A stretch of 64,000 nt of DNA from Burkholderiales bacterium. GTDB lineage: Bacteria > Pseudomonadota > Gammaproteobacteria > Burkholderiales > WYBJ01. The notes under the pieces were generated by a model. It had not been told where the DNA came from, made no database searches, and was given only the letters and a program-made list of their open reading frames with translations. Every line of letters begins with the position of its first letter. Positions within the stretch are counted from its first letter, which is position 1. Location of the stretch: assembly GCA_020848435.1 (NCBI GenBank), contig JADLAC010000078.1, positions 62,001-126,000 on the forward strand. The letters run 5' to 3'. Shown here piece after piece: positions 43,598 through 52,753 of this stretch. A program made the translations under genes and the position numbers.

Positions 43598-45268
43598 TCA
43601 GCGGGCGGCGTGCAGCGCGGCGATGTAGCCGAAGGTGAGCGCGGGGCCGAGCGTGATGCCCGGACCGGGGTAGGCGCCGCACATGATGGAATTCATGTCA
43701 TTGCCGCAGGCATACAGCCCGCCGATAGACGCGCCGTCTTGCGCGAGCACCTGGCCGTGCGCGTTGGTGCACAAACCGGCCGAGGTCCCCAGGTCGCCGG
43801 GATAGAGCGCGAGCGCGAAGTAAGGCGGCTCATCGAGCGGCGCGACGCACGGGTTCGGCTGGTGGGCCGGGTCGCCGACGTATCGGTGATATGCATTGCT
43901 GCCCTTGCCGAAGTCCGGGTCGACGCCGTTGCGGGCATTGGCGTTATAGCGTGCGACCGTCGCCTCCAGAGCGCTCGGCTCGAGCGCGAGCGCGCGCGCG
44001 AGCGCGCCGAGCGAGCTGCCCCGCACGAGGTAGCCGCTGCGCAGATAGGGGGCCACGCTGCGCGTGAACGGCCGAATGGCGCCCAAGCCGTAGCGCCACA
44101 GCGCGGCACGGTCGCACACGAGCCACGCCGGCACGGTGTTCGTGCGCAACATCGCCTGCACGAACTCATGATAGGAAAGCGCTTCGTTGACGAAGCGCCG
44201 GCCCTGAGCGTCGACAGCGATCACGCCGGGCTTGCCGCGATCGGTCACGGTGTGGGGGTATACGGCCGGGGTGCCCCCGGCGCGCTCGAAGCGCGAGCAC
44301 GGCACCCAGAACGCGTTGTTGGCGTTCTCTGCGCCGATGCGGCCACCGGCTTCGATGCCGAGCCGTATGCCGTCGCCGCTATCCGTGGAACAGGCGGCCG
44401 ACGAGCGACCGGCGTTGGACGGAAAGTAGCGCGCACGCAGTTCGGGGTCGTGCGAAAACCCGCCGGCCGCCAGGATCACCGCCTTGCGCGCGCGGATGGC
44501 GCGCGCCTCGCCGAGCGCGACGCCCTCGACCCGAGCGCCCGCGCGCAGCAGCGTCACCTTGGGCTGCGATCGGTGCAGCGCCACGCCCGCGTCGAGCGCC
44601 GACTTGAGCAAACGCGCGGCGAGCGCGTTGCCGAGCACCAGGTGCGCGCCGCGCTCGAACGACAGTCGATCCCAGGCATAGCGGGTCACGATGCGCGCGA
44701 CCCGCGCCGCCGAGCGCAGCGACCGGGTCGCGCGACGCAAATGGGGGATGTCGGCGCGATCGACCATCATGCCGCCGAACAGCATGAATTCCGGCAGCGG
44801 CGCACGCAGCAGGCCGAAGTGCGCGCCGAGCGCGCGCGCATCGAACGCCTGCGGCTCGAGCACGCGCCCGCCGCGGGCCGCGCCGGGAAGATCGGGGTAA
44901 TAATCGGGATAGAAGGCGACGGGACGAAATGCCACCGACGTACGCGCTTCCAGGTAATCGATCGCTTCCGCGGCGCGGCCGAGATACGCCTCGACCAGGC
45001 CGCGGTCGTGCGCGGCGGGCAGGGTATGGCCGAGATAGGTGCGGGCGCCCGCGAGGTCCTCGCCCTGGCGCTCGGGCGGCCATTTCGAATTGCCCGGAAT
45101 CCACACCATGCCGCCAGAGATCGCCGTCGTGCCGCCTACCCAGGCGGATTTCTCGAGCAGCAAGGTGCTCAAGCCTTCGGTCGCGGCGACGCAGGCCGCG
45201 GTCATTCCGGCCGCCCCGGCCCCGATCACGATAACGTCGTAATGTTGTTCGATGGGCATCGCGTTCAT
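43598..45268 (-). CDS. FAD-dependent oxidoreductase, 3-ketosteroid-dehydrogenase-like
   Basis: 556-residue flavoprotein of the FrdA/KstD superfamily. FAD site DVIVIGAGAAGMTAACVAAT and STLLLEKSAWVGGTTAISGG at the N-terminus; RKAVILAAGGFSHDPELRAR in the middle; C-terminal YACGNDMNSIMCGAYPGPG then ITLGPALTFGYIAA, typical for the KstD-like branch. Start taken as MNAMPIEQHYDV at 45268, although the ribosome-binding site is weak. It probably dehydrogenates a cyclic or steroid-like ketone; the substrate is inferred from the family only. Divergent from the Bug gene at 45476. Confidence 0.88.
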   Translation of the reverse strand: MNAMPIEQHYDVIVIGAGAAGMTAACVAATEGLSTLLLEKSAWVGGTTAISGGMVWIPGNSKWPPERQGEDLAGARTYLGHTLPAAHDRGLVEAYLGRAAEAIDYLEARTSVAFRPVAFYPDYYPDLPGAARGGRVLEPQAFDARALGAHFGLLRAPLPEFMLFGGMMVDRADIPHLRRATRSLRSAARVARIVTRYAWDRLSFERGAHLVLGNALAARLLKSALDAGVALHRSQPKVTLLRAGARVEGVALGEARAIRARKAVILAAGGFSHDPELRARYFPSNAGRSSAACSTDSGDGIRLGIEAGGRIGAENANNAFWVPCSRFERAGGTPAVYPHTVTDRGKPGVIAVDAQGRRFVNEALSYHEFVQAMLRTNTVPAWLVCDRAALWRYGLGAIRPFTRSVAPYLRSGYLVRGSSLGALARALALEPSALEATVARYNANARNGVDPDFGKGSNAYHRYVGDPAHQPNPCVAPLDEPPYFALALYPGDLGTSAGLCTNAHGQVLAQDGASIGGLYACGNDMNSIMCGAYPGPGITLGPALTFGYIAALHAAR

Positions 45269-45475
45269 TCGGGGCCGCTTCCTCGTCACCGAGCTTCGAC
45301 GCCGAACACCACTCGCATGCCCGCAACGCGCAGCCAATCGCCGCAAGAAGCTCGCCAAGGACCGATTGTACGTCGCCGCAGCACAACCGCTTCGCGCGCG
45401 TAACTGCTACAGTATGCGCGGCAAGTGCTTTGCGCCGGCAAGATTCCGCCGCGCGACACTAGGAGGACCTCGAGT

Positions 45476-46453
45476 ATGTCGCCTGCATCCCGTTCGATCG
45501 TAGGCTGGGCGCTCGCGCTCTGCAGCGTCCTCGCCGCGCCCGCGGGCCTCGCGCAGAGCTACCCGGCGCGACCCATCCGCATGATCATTCCGTGGCCCCC
45601 TGGCGGGGGCACCGACGTGATCGGGCGCATCATCTGCCAGCGCTTGTCCGAACAGCTCGGCCAGCAAGTCGTGGTCGACAATCGCGGCGGCGCGAGCACG
45701 ATCATCGGCACCGAGCTCCTCGCCAAGGCGGCGCCCGACGGCTATACCTATGGCTTCCAGACCAGCAATCTCGCGACCAACCCGTCGCTGTACGCCAAGC
45801 TCCCCTACGACGCAGCGAAGGACTTCGCGCCGGTCAGCCTCGCGGTGCAGGGCTTGTATGTCATCGTCGTGCATCCTTCGGTTCCGGTCAAATCGGTGAA
45901 GGAGCTGATCGCCCACGTCAAGGCCGCGCAGGGCAAAATCAACGTCGCGCTGGCCGGTCCGGGCTCGCCCAACCATCTCGCGCTGGCGCAGTTCAACACC
46001 ATGCTCGGCACCCAGCTCGCCGGCATCCAGTACAAGGGCGCCGCGCCCGCGGTGACTTCCCTGGTCGGCGGCGAGACGCAGCTCATGTTCATCAGCTATC
46101 CCACGGTCGCACCGCACATACAGACGGGCCGCTTGCGCCTGATCGCGGTGACGAGCGAGAAGCGCTCGTCCGCCGCGCCGGACGTACCGACCGCGGTTGA
46201 AGCCGGGCTGCCCGGCTTCGTGGTCGGCGAGTGGTACGGCATCATGGCCCCCGCGCGCACCAACCCGGCGCACATCGCCCGCCTGTTCGAGGAGGTGCAA
46301 AAGGCACTGGCGCAAGCCGACGTGCGGCAGAAGCTGCTCGCGCTCGGCGCGGAAGCGGTCGCCAGCACCGCGGCGGAGTTCGGCGCATTCGTGCAAGCTG
46401 AAACGGCGAAATGGGCCAAGATCATCAAGGCCGCGGGCATCAAGGCCGAGTGA
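45476..46453 (+). CDS. Bug/TctC-type periplasmic solute receptor
   Basis: 325 residues with signal peptide (SIVGWALALCSVLAAPAGLA) followed by RPIRMIIPWPPGGGTDVIGR, VDNRGGASTIIGTELLAKAA, YDAAKDFAPVSL and ALAGPGSPNHLALAQ. AGGAGG precedes the ATG at 45476. It leads a plus-strand group with the alcohol dehydrogenase (17 bases downstream) and SMP-30 gene. Ligand unknown. Confidence 0.91.
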   Translation: MSPASRSIVGWALALCSVLAAPAGLAQSYPARPIRMIIPWPPGGGTDVIGRIICQRLSEQLGQQVVVDNRGGASTIIGTELLAKAAPDGYTYGFQTSNLATNPSLYAKLPYDAAKDFAPVSLAVQGLYVIVVHPSVPVKSVKELIAHVKAAQGKINVALAGPGSPNHLALAQFNTMLGTQLAGIQYKGAAPAVTSLVGGETQLMFISYPTVAPHIQTGRLRLIAVTSEKRSSAAPDVPTAVEAGLPGFVVGEWYGIMAPARTNPAHIARLFEEVQKALAQADVRQKLLALGAEAVASTAAEFGAFVQAETAKWAKIIKAAGIKAE

Positions 46454-46470
46454 GCGCGGGCAGACAATCG

Positions 46471-47580
46471 ATGCAAGCGCACGCCGCCGTCATGCACGAG
46501 CGTCACGGACGCTGGTCGATGCAAACGCTCGAGGTCGCCGAACCGGGACCCGAAGAAGTCCTAGTGCGGGTGGTCGCGAGCGGCATCTGCCAGACCGACG
46601 TGCACGCCCGCGACGGCTTTTCTCCCATTCCTCTTCCGGCCGTGTTCGGCCACGAGGGCGCGGGTATCGTCGAACGCGTGGGAGTCGCGGTGGGCTCCCT
46701 CGCCCCCGGCGATCACGTCATCATGGCGAACCCGTCCTGCGGCAAGTGCGCCGACTGCCGCGCCGGCTTCGAAACCTATTGCACCGACGCCGCGGCACTC
46801 AAGCACAGCGGCTATCGCGCCGGCTGCGCATCGCTCGCATTCAGCCATGGCAACGCGCCGGTGTACGGATCGTTCTTCCAGCAGTCGTCCTTCGCCAGCT
46901 TGACGCTCGCCATGGCGCGCAACACCATCAAGGTGCCGCGGGAAGCGCCGCTCGATGTGCTCGCCGCCTTTCCGTGCGGGGTGAATACCGGCGCCGGCGC
47001 CGTGCTCAACGTGCTCAAGCCCCAGCCTGGCGATTCTTATGTGGCCTTCGGCGTAGGCACCGTCGGCTTCGCCGGCCTGCTCGCCGCCAAGCTCTCGGGC
47101 TGCGATCCCATCATCGCGGTCGATCTGTTCGAGAGCCGGCTCGCGCTGGCGCAAAGCCTCGGCGCCACGCATGCCGTCCATGCCGAGCATCCCGAGCTGG
47201 CGGCCGAAGTGCGGCGCCTCGCCGGCGGGCGTGGTGCGCGTTTCTGCCTGGAGGCGGCGGGGTTTCCGCAAGCGCTGCGCAACGCCGTCGAGTCGCTCGC
47301 CCCGCGGGGTACCGCTTGCCTGGTCGGCAGTGCCCGCGCAGGCGTGGAAGTGAGCCTGGAGATGCGCAGCCTGCAGCAGGGCCGCGTCGTGCGCGGCTGC
47401 GTCCAGGGCGAAAGCGACGTTCAGCGCTTCCTGCCGCGGCTGATCGAGCTCTATCGGGCGGGCGAGCTTCCGGTCGATCGGCTGGTGCGGCATTATCCCC
47501 ATGCCGCGATCAACGACGCCGTCGACGACATGGTTGCGGGCAAGACGATCAAGGCCGTGCTGCGCGTGGGCGCGCAGTGA
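46471..47580 (+). CDS. Zinc-dependent alcohol dehydrogenase (MDR family)
   Basis: 369 residues. Catalytic zinc ligands lie in SGICQTDVHARDG (Cys), VFGHEGAGIVE (His and Glu) and AAFPCGVNTGAG (Cys). Structural zinc Cys4 is in SCGKCADCRAGFETYC. NAD-binding segment is VAFGVGTVGFAGLLAAKLSG with ALAQSLGATHAV. Resembles aryl-alcohol dehydrogenases. Follows the Bug gene by 17 bases, and the SMP-30 gene follows 34 bases later, suggesting uptake and oxidation of one substrate. Confidence 0.9.
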   Translation: MQAHAAVMHERHGRWSMQTLEVAEPGPEEVLVRVVASGICQTDVHARDGFSPIPLPAVFGHEGAGIVERVGVAVGSLAPGDHVIMANPSCGKCADCRAGFETYCTDAAALKHSGYRAGCASLAFSHGNAPVYGSFFQQSSFASLTLAMARNTIKVPREAPLDVLAAFPCGVNTGAGAVLNVLKPQPGDSYVAFGVGTVGFAGLLAAKLSGCDPIIAVDLFESRLALAQSLGATHAVHAEHPELAAEVRRLAGGRGARFCLEAAGFPQALRNAVESLAPRGTACLVGSARAGVEVSLEMRSLQQGRVVRGCVQGESDVQRFLPRLIELYRAGELPVDRLVRHYPHAAINDAVDDMVAGKTIKAVLRVGAQ

Positions 47581-47614
47581 CCCTCACCTCTTATCACACG
47601 CGAAGGAGCAGGCG

Positions 47615-48514
47615 ATGGCATGGAAGTTCGAGTTGCTGGCGCGTTACGAGGTGCCGTTGACGGAAGGTCCGGTCTGGGACGGCGAGTTCCTCTACTTCAC
47701 CCACATCCAGGCGCAACGCATCATGCGCTACGAGCCGAAGAGCGGCAGCATCACGCCGTGGCGCACCGGCACGAACTTCACCAACGGCCTCGCCTTCGAC
47801 TTGCAAGGGCGGCTATTCGGCTGCTGCTCGGGCGGGCGCTCCATCGTGCGCTTCGATCCGGACGGCTCCATGGTCACCATCGCCGATCGCCTCGACGGCA
47901 AGAGGCTCAACACGCCCAATGATCTCGCGCTCGATCGCAAGGGCCGCATCTGGTTCACCAATCCCTGGAACGAAGGCAACGTCGATCGCAACGCCAAGGA
48001 GGAGCTGGACAACCGCTCGGTGCTGCGCGCCGATCCGCAGAGCGACGGCAGCTACAGCGTCACACGCGTGACCTTCGATACCGTTCAGCCCAACGGCATC
48101 CTGGTATCGCAGGATCAACGCACCCTCTACGTCGCCGAGAGTAATTACGATCCGAAGAAGCTGCGCGAGCTGCGCGCCTATCCGATACGCGACGACGGCA
48201 GCCTCGGGCCCTACGGCGTGCTGCACACCTTCGGCGGCGGCGCCGACGGCGTGCATCGCGGCATCGACGGCATGTGCCTGGATGCCGCGGGCAACATCGT
48301 CGCCACCGCGGGCTGGGAGCTGGGTGGCCCGGGGCCGATGCTCTACGTGTGGTCGCCGGCGGGGAGGGTGCTGGAGACCCATCCGGTGCCGGCGCTGCGT
48401 CCGACCAACTGTGCGTTCGGCGGCCCGGACATGACGACGATTTTCGTCACGACCACGCAGGGCCACTTCTTCAAGGCGCAGACGAGCCGAGTCGGCTGGG
48501 CAATGTATCCCTGA
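47615..48514 (+). CDS. SMP-30/gluconolactonase-family lactonase
   Basis: 299-residue six-bladed beta-propeller lactonase. Metal ligands fit LTEGPVWDG (Glu), LNTPNDLALDRKGRIWFT (Asn) and RGIDGMCLDAAGN (Asp). AAGGAG lies before the ATG at 47615. Third gene of the Bug-alcohol dehydrogenase-lactonase group: the dehydrogenase may make a lactone that this enzyme opens, an inference from order only. Confidence 0.88.
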   Translation: MAWKFELLARYEVPLTEGPVWDGEFLYFTHIQAQRIMRYEPKSGSITPWRTGTNFTNGLAFDLQGRLFGCCSGGRSIVRFDPDGSMVTIADRLDGKRLNTPNDLALDRKGRIWFTNPWNEGNVDRNAKEELDNRSVLRADPQSDGSYSVTRVTFDTVQPNGILVSQDQRTLYVAESNYDPKKLRELRAYPIRDDGSLGPYGVLHTFGGGADGVHRGIDGMCLDAAGNIVATAGWELGGPGPMLYVWSPAGRVLETHPVPALRPTNCAFGGPDMTTIFVTTTQGHFFKAQTSRVGWAMYP

Positions 48515-48741
48515 GATCCACCAAGGACGTCAACACAGCGGCTGCTTCGCCGCCGCTCTTTATTGTTGTCCTCGGGCAGCGCGCGCCGGCGCTTCAGAGC
48601 GGGCTCGCGCCGCGGGTCAAGCTACGCGCAGGATGCGCATGCCGGTGACCGTGGCCCGAGTCCGGGGCGAGCTCGCGCACGGTCTTTTCAATGCTGCGGC
48701 GCAGACGGCATCCTTGCGAGCACGCTTCCCGCAGCAGGCCC

Positions 48742-49629
48742 TCACGCCTGCTCGAGGATGCGCGCGATATCGTTGCCGAGCGGTTCGAGCCGGCCGTGCA
48801 TCGGTCCGAGCAATTCGGTGATGAACGCTTCTTCGCGCACCCACAACTGGCCATCGTAGGTGCCACGGTGGATGCGATGCAATTGCTCCGCCAGGAGGCC
48901 GAGGGCGATCAACTGCACGCCGCGCGGCGTCGCCGGGCCGGTTACAAAGCCGGGCTCGTCGTAGTCGTTGTGCACGCGGATCGCCTGCCACATCTCACTC
49001 GGCAGGTGCCAGCTCTGCGCCAGCGTGGCTCCGACCAGGGCGTGATCGAAGCCGTAGCGCGAGCGTTCCAGGGCACTGCGCCTGTGCTCGTTCTCGCACC
49101 GCGTCATCGTCAGGAGCTGCTCGTACTCGGGGTAGCGGGCGAGCAGCACCGGGATGCCGCAATCGCGAAACAGCGCAAAAGTGTGCGCTTCGTCCAGCCG
49201 GGCGACCTCGAGCTCACGGGCGAGATAGGCCGTGATCATGGCGATGCGCGAGGACGCATCCCAGAATTCGTACATGGCCGGCGAGGGCGACGAGGCGAAC
49301 GCGCGCCGCAGCAGCAAGCCCGCGATCAAGCGGCTGGTTTCGCGTAAGCCGAGCAGCGCGAGCGCATCCTGGACGGTGCGCGCCTTCTTCGCCAGGCCGT
49401 AGAACGGCGAGTTGATGGCCTTGAGTACCGAAGCCGCCAGCGCCACGTCGCGGTTGACGAGGTGGCTCAGACGGCGGAAATCGGGCTCGTCGCGATTGGC
49501 TTCGGCCATGAACTCGGCCAGCACCGCCGGACACGGCGGAATGCCGATTTCCTTGATGAGCTGCTCGGTGCCGGGCGAGAACAGATCGGTGTGCGGTGCA
49601 TCGAGCGCGGCGGCGACTACGGCATTCAT
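48742..49629 (-). CDS. HDOD-domain protein
   Basis: 295 residues made almost wholly of an HDOD domain: GIPPCPAVLAEFMAEANRDE, LSHLVNRDVALAASVLKAIN, SPFYGLAKKARTVQDALALL, AHTFALFRDCGIPVLLARYP, and HNDYDEPGF. No receiver or GGDEF domain is attached. One of three HDOD proteins in the window (others at 10197 and 16917), with unknown output. Confidence 0.85.
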   Translation of the reverse strand: MNAVVAAALDAPHTDLFSPGTEQLIKEIGIPPCPAVLAEFMAEANRDEPDFRRLSHLVNRDVALAASVLKAINSPFYGLAKKARTVQDALALLGLRETSRLIAGLLLRRAFASSPSPAMYEFWDASSRIAMITAYLARELEVARLDEAHTFALFRDCGIPVLLARYPEYEQLLTMTRCENEHRRSALERSRYGFDHALVGATLAQSWHLPSEMWQAIRVHNDYDEPGFVTGPATPRGVQLIALGLLAEQLHRIHRGTYDGQLWVREEAFITELLGPMHGRLEPLGNDIARILEQA

Positions 49630-49824
49630 GGCGAAGACCCCGAAATGGCATGCTGCGCGCCGCGGCCTCGCAAGCGAGCGCGCAGCGCCACGCTGGTTTT
49701 TCGGCTCGAATCGCAGCGGGCTTGAGCGCCGAGCCCGGCCGCATCGGCAGTTGCCCGACAGCGTGATGGGAACAAGCCGCGGCGCGGCCGTGCGATGACC
49801 CTGCCGGACGGGTCGCGAGGGTCT

Positions 49825-50670
49825 TCAGATCTGGGAGTAGCCCGAGCCCTTGATCGTCACCCCGCGCCCGGTGGGCTTGTCGATCAACCCGTACTCTCCG
49901 AGGATCTGCTGGCTGTAGCAGACCCGCCCGTTCACCTTGCCCGCGGGCTCGGTGGCCAGTAATAGCGCCGCGCGCGCCATCAGCAGCGGCGACTCCCCTT
50001 GCGGATCTTCGAGGCCGCTCACGAGCTTGTGGTAGACCGTGCCCGGCGTCGGCACGACTTTCGAGGGCGCCACCGCGCTGACCGAGATGTTGTAGCCCTC
50101 GACTTCGTGCGCGAGCCCCTGGGTGAAGCGCTCGAGCGCGGCCTTGGTCGCGCCGTACATGGTGCCGCCGCGGCGCGCATCCTGGAACGGCGTGCGGCCC
50201 GGTCCGATCGCCGCCCCGGAGGAGATGTTGACGATAGCGCCGCGGCGGCGCTCGATCATCCCCGGCAGCACGAATTTCGACAGCATGAACGGGCCATGCA
50301 CGTTGACGGCGAATGCCTTGATCCAGCGCTTGACGTCTAAGTCGACGATCGAAAGATAGTACGTCAGCGCCGCGTTGTTCACCAGCACGTCGACTGCGCC
50401 GTAGGTGTCGATGGCGCTCTGGACGAGCTTGCGGCAATCGGCCTCGTCAGAGACATCTGCTGCCACGGCGATTGCCTCGCCGCCGGCTTGCTTGATCTGC
50501 GCCACGGTGCCCGCCAGCGAGCCCTTGAGAAACCGATGGTCGCCCTCGTTCAATGTGCGCGCCGCGCACACCAGCTTCGCACCCTCGGCCGCGAACAGCT
50601 TGGCGATCTCCTCGCCGATGCCGCGGCTCGCGCCGGTGATGATCGCGACCCGCCCGTCGAGCTTGCCCAT
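49825..50670 (-). CDS. Short-chain dehydrogenase/reductase (SDR)
   Basis: 281 residues. TGASRGIGEEIAKLFAAEGA is the NAD(P) site, VLVNNAALTYY carries NNA, the Ser is in IVNISSGAAIGPG and Tyr/Lys in MYGATKAALERF. AAGGAGG precedes the ATG at 50670. The extra loop after the first helix (NEGDHRFLKGSLAGTVAQIK) is typical of a long-chain SDR subgroup of unknown substrate. Confidence 0.88.
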   Translation of the reverse strand: MGKLDGRVAIITGASRGIGEEIAKLFAAEGAKLVCAARTLNEGDHRFLKGSLAGTVAQIKQAGGEAIAVAADVSDEADCRKLVQSAIDTYGAVDVLVNNAALTYYLSIVDLDVKRWIKAFAVNVHGPFMLSKFVLPGMIERRRGAIVNISSGAAIGPGRTPFQDARRGGTMYGATKAALERFTQGLAHEVEGYNISVSAVAPSKVVPTPGTVYHKLVSGLEDPQGESPLLMARAALLLATEPAGKVNGRVCYSQQILGEYGLIDKPTGRGVTIKGSGYSQI

Positions 50671-50776
50671 GCCCCCCTCCTTGTCGAATGCCGGCCGCCA
50701 GATTAGCAGAAGCGCGGTTCCCGCTGGATTCCCGTCGTCGCGCAAAGCGCGAGCCCACCCCGCTGCACAGCAGACG

Positions 50777-50800
50777 AACAAAGGGCAGCCGAAGCTGCCC
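50777..50800 (-). terminator. Intrinsic terminator after the first CHRD gene
   Basis: On the minus strand GGGCAGC, loop TTCG, GCTGCCC, then TTTGTT; 27 bases after the stop of the CHRD/PEP-CTERM gene at 50827. The 18-base core GGGCAGCCGAAGCTGCCC is identical in the terminator at 51808. Confidence 0.75.
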
Positions 50801-50826
50801 AAGAATGCCGAACGGTGAGTACTGGC

Positions 50827-51438
50827 TTACGCGGGGCGCACACGCCGGCGCGCAGCCGCCCAGCCGACCAGGCCCAGCCCGGCCGCCATCAGCGGGTACG
50901 TTTGAGGCTCCGGAACCGGGGCAAGAAAGCCACGGATCTCGCCGCCGTTGAAGGACGTGGTGTGGATGTTGAAGTACGCCAGATTGCCGGCGCGCATGGC
51001 GGCGGCCAGGGTGTTCATGGCGTTCGCGACCGAACCTCCATTCTGCGCGTTGTTGAGGAACCCGGAGCTGTAAGTCGAGGCCGCGGCGAGGTCGTAGGTG
51101 AAATCGTAGTCGCCCAGTTGCACGGCCAGAGGGAAATTCGTGAAGGAGGGCAGGATGGTCGCCACGCCGGCAGTCGGATTGGCGGGCGGCGGCGGCACGC
51201 AGCAATGGATGTGCGCCGCGATGGTGTTGCCCTGCAGGCCGCTGAAACTCGCCTGGACGCGCATGGTGAGCGCATCGAAGTCCATGGTCACCGTGGACGC
51301 GCCGGTGCCGGGCGAGGTGTTGGCCGGAAACTCCGCCGGACCGCTCATGGAGGTCGTGAAGACTTCGATGTGCGCGGCCGCCGGCAGCGCGGCTGAGAGC
51401 GCCAGCCCCAGCAATGCCATTCGAAAGCGATGTGTCAT
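50827..51438 (-). CDS. CHRD-domain PEP-CTERM protein
   Basis: 203-residue exported protein. Signal peptide (about 1-22, ALLGLALSAALPAAAH), CHRD domain from about 25 to 170 (TSMSGPAEFPANTSPGTGA, then AAHIHCCVPPPP and NIHTTSFNGGEIRGFL), and PEP-CTERM signal VPEPQTYPLMAAGLGL with a basic tail ending RRRVRPA. CHRD is a beta-rich domain known from chordin and bacterial exported proteins. Paralogue of the next gene. Confidence 0.9.
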   Translation of the reverse strand: MTHRFRMALLGLALSAALPAAAHIEVFTTSMSGPAEFPANTSPGTGASTVTMDFDALTMRVQASFSGLQGNTIAAHIHCCVPPPPANPTAGVATILPSFTNFPLAVQLGDYDFTYDLAAASTYSSGFLNNAQNGGSVANAMNTLAAAMRAGNLAYFNIHTTSFNGGEIRGFLAPVPEPQTYPLMAAGLGLVGWAAARRRVRPA

Positions 51439-51856
51439 GGCTCCTGGCTCCTTGCTATGGTTTCTCGTGGGCGGGATCGCGAGGGAAGAGGATCCCGCGA
51501 GCCATATACAGGATGTAAGCGCGAATCGTTCCGGCGCGGCGACGAAAGACGCGAGCTCGATGCGCTGGTCCGGCTTACGCCCTCGAGCGGCACGGCCGGC
51601 GGAGCGGATGGATGCTTACGCCGCGGACAGAAACCTCGCTTCGGGGCATCGGCGCCGCGCACGCGACCGATCCCGCCCCGTGACGCAAGCTGCCTGATCC
51701 TGAGCAGAGCAAGCTCGCGCCGCTGGTCGCTCTCGCGCCGAACGTGCTCGTGGTGCATTCGAGCGTACCGCAGCGGCGGTGGCAATCGTGGCGCCCGGCG
51801 CCCAAACGACAAGGGCAGCCGAAGCTGCCCTTGTCCTTGCGACGCGTCCGGTTACG
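51439..51856. other. Gap between the two CHRD genes
   Basis: 418 bases upstream of one CHRD gene and downstream of the other. It holds the terminator hairpin at 51808-51835. A short decoy frame exists, but no domain, tRNA or clear promoter could be identified. Confidence 0.5.
51808..51835 (-). terminator. Strong hairpin after the second CHRD gene
   Basis: Twelve perfect pairs, GACAAGGGCAGC (51808-51819) with GCTGCCCTTGTC (51824-51835) around a four-base CGAA loop. Lies 21 bases after the stop of the gene at 51857. T-tract weak. Confidence 0.65.
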
Positions 51857-52417
51857 TTACGTGTACAGGCGCCGCCGCGAGGCGACCCAACCGACCAGCC
51901 CCAATCCCGCGAGCATGAGCGCGTAGGTTTCCGGCTCGGGAATCGGCACCGCGATGAGCTCACTCATGAGCTGGCCGCGAATCTCGCCGCCGGGGAAGGT
52001 ACTGGTGTGCACATTGATGTAGGTATCGCCGGCGAGCAATGCCGTCTTGTTCACGTCGCCCGCGCCCACGGGGAACGGTGTCGAATCCATGTTCAAGGCG
52101 AAGAACGTCATTCCCAAGCCGACGAACCCCGGCTGGGTGTGCAAGGTGACGATGGCCGGCCCCGCCACGCCGGCGGCGGCGCGATGGATATGCGCCAAGG
52201 TGATCCCTGCCGACAAGCCACCGCCGCCCATGCTGAGGGTGAAGGTATTGGCCACATCGTCGAACACCAGCGTGGCTACGCCGACCCCGGGACTGGCCAC
52301 CGGAGGCACTTCCTGCAAACCGTCCAGGTTCGCCTCGAAGACATGAACCAAAGCCTGTGCCGCCATCGGCACTGCCAGCGCCGTAGCCAGCGCGATCTTC
52401 AGCAGCTTGCTTTTCAT
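51857..52417 (-). CDS. CHRD-domain PEP-CTERM protein (paralogue)
   Basis: 186 residues from MKSKLLKIALATALAVPMAA, a signal peptide. CHRD core: NLDGLQEVPPVASPGVGVAT, AGITLAHIHRAAAGVAG and YINVHTSTFPGGEIRGQLM. Ends with PEP-CTERM IPEPETYALMLAGLGLVG and RRR tail. AGGAGGG precedes the ATG. Together with the gene at 50827 it forms a divergent-sequence tandem pair. Confidence 0.9.
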   Translation of the reverse strand: MKSKLLKIALATALAVPMAAQALVHVFEANLDGLQEVPPVASPGVGVATLVFDDVANTFTLSMGGGGLSAGITLAHIHRAAAGVAGPAIVTLHTQPGFVGLGMTFFALNMDSTPFPVGAGDVNKTALLAGDTYINVHTSTFPGGEIRGQLMSELIAVPIPEPETYALMLAGLGLVGWVASRRRLYT

Positions 52418-52753
52418 TCTTGCCCTCCTGGTCGAAAAACCTCGGGTGGGGTGCAAAGTCTTATCCGCGCGTCGCCACCTGTCCACAGGAAATTACGTCA
52501 GGCCGTGACAAAGGTCGCGCTCGCCATGCTGTTGTCCTGAGTGTAAAGATCGCCGACACTGCCTTCGCCGCATCGGACCTCGGATATACAGCCCGGCACC
52601 TTCGATCCTTCCCTGGCGCAGCGCCTGGCCCGGCGAAACGGCACGCTCGGCCCGGCCAGTTCACGGCGGTGCTGCCGCGGCGCTTGCGGGCGGGGCACCG
52701 TGCGCCTTCGCGCTCGGGCGGCACAATGCCGCTGCGCTCTCGGGCGGGCGGCA
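52418..52753. other. Gap upstream of the CHRD gene, downstream of dapE
   Basis: 336 bases between the CHRD gene start and the dapE stop. It should hold the CHRD promoter. The only visible structure is the small palindrome CCTGTCCACAGG at about 52480-52491. No sigma-54 element with correct spacing was seen. Confidence 0.45.

Noticed and set aside
52418..52540. Sigma-54 promoter of a PEP-CTERM gene
   Set aside because: TGGC and TTGCA are both present but the spacing is far too long.
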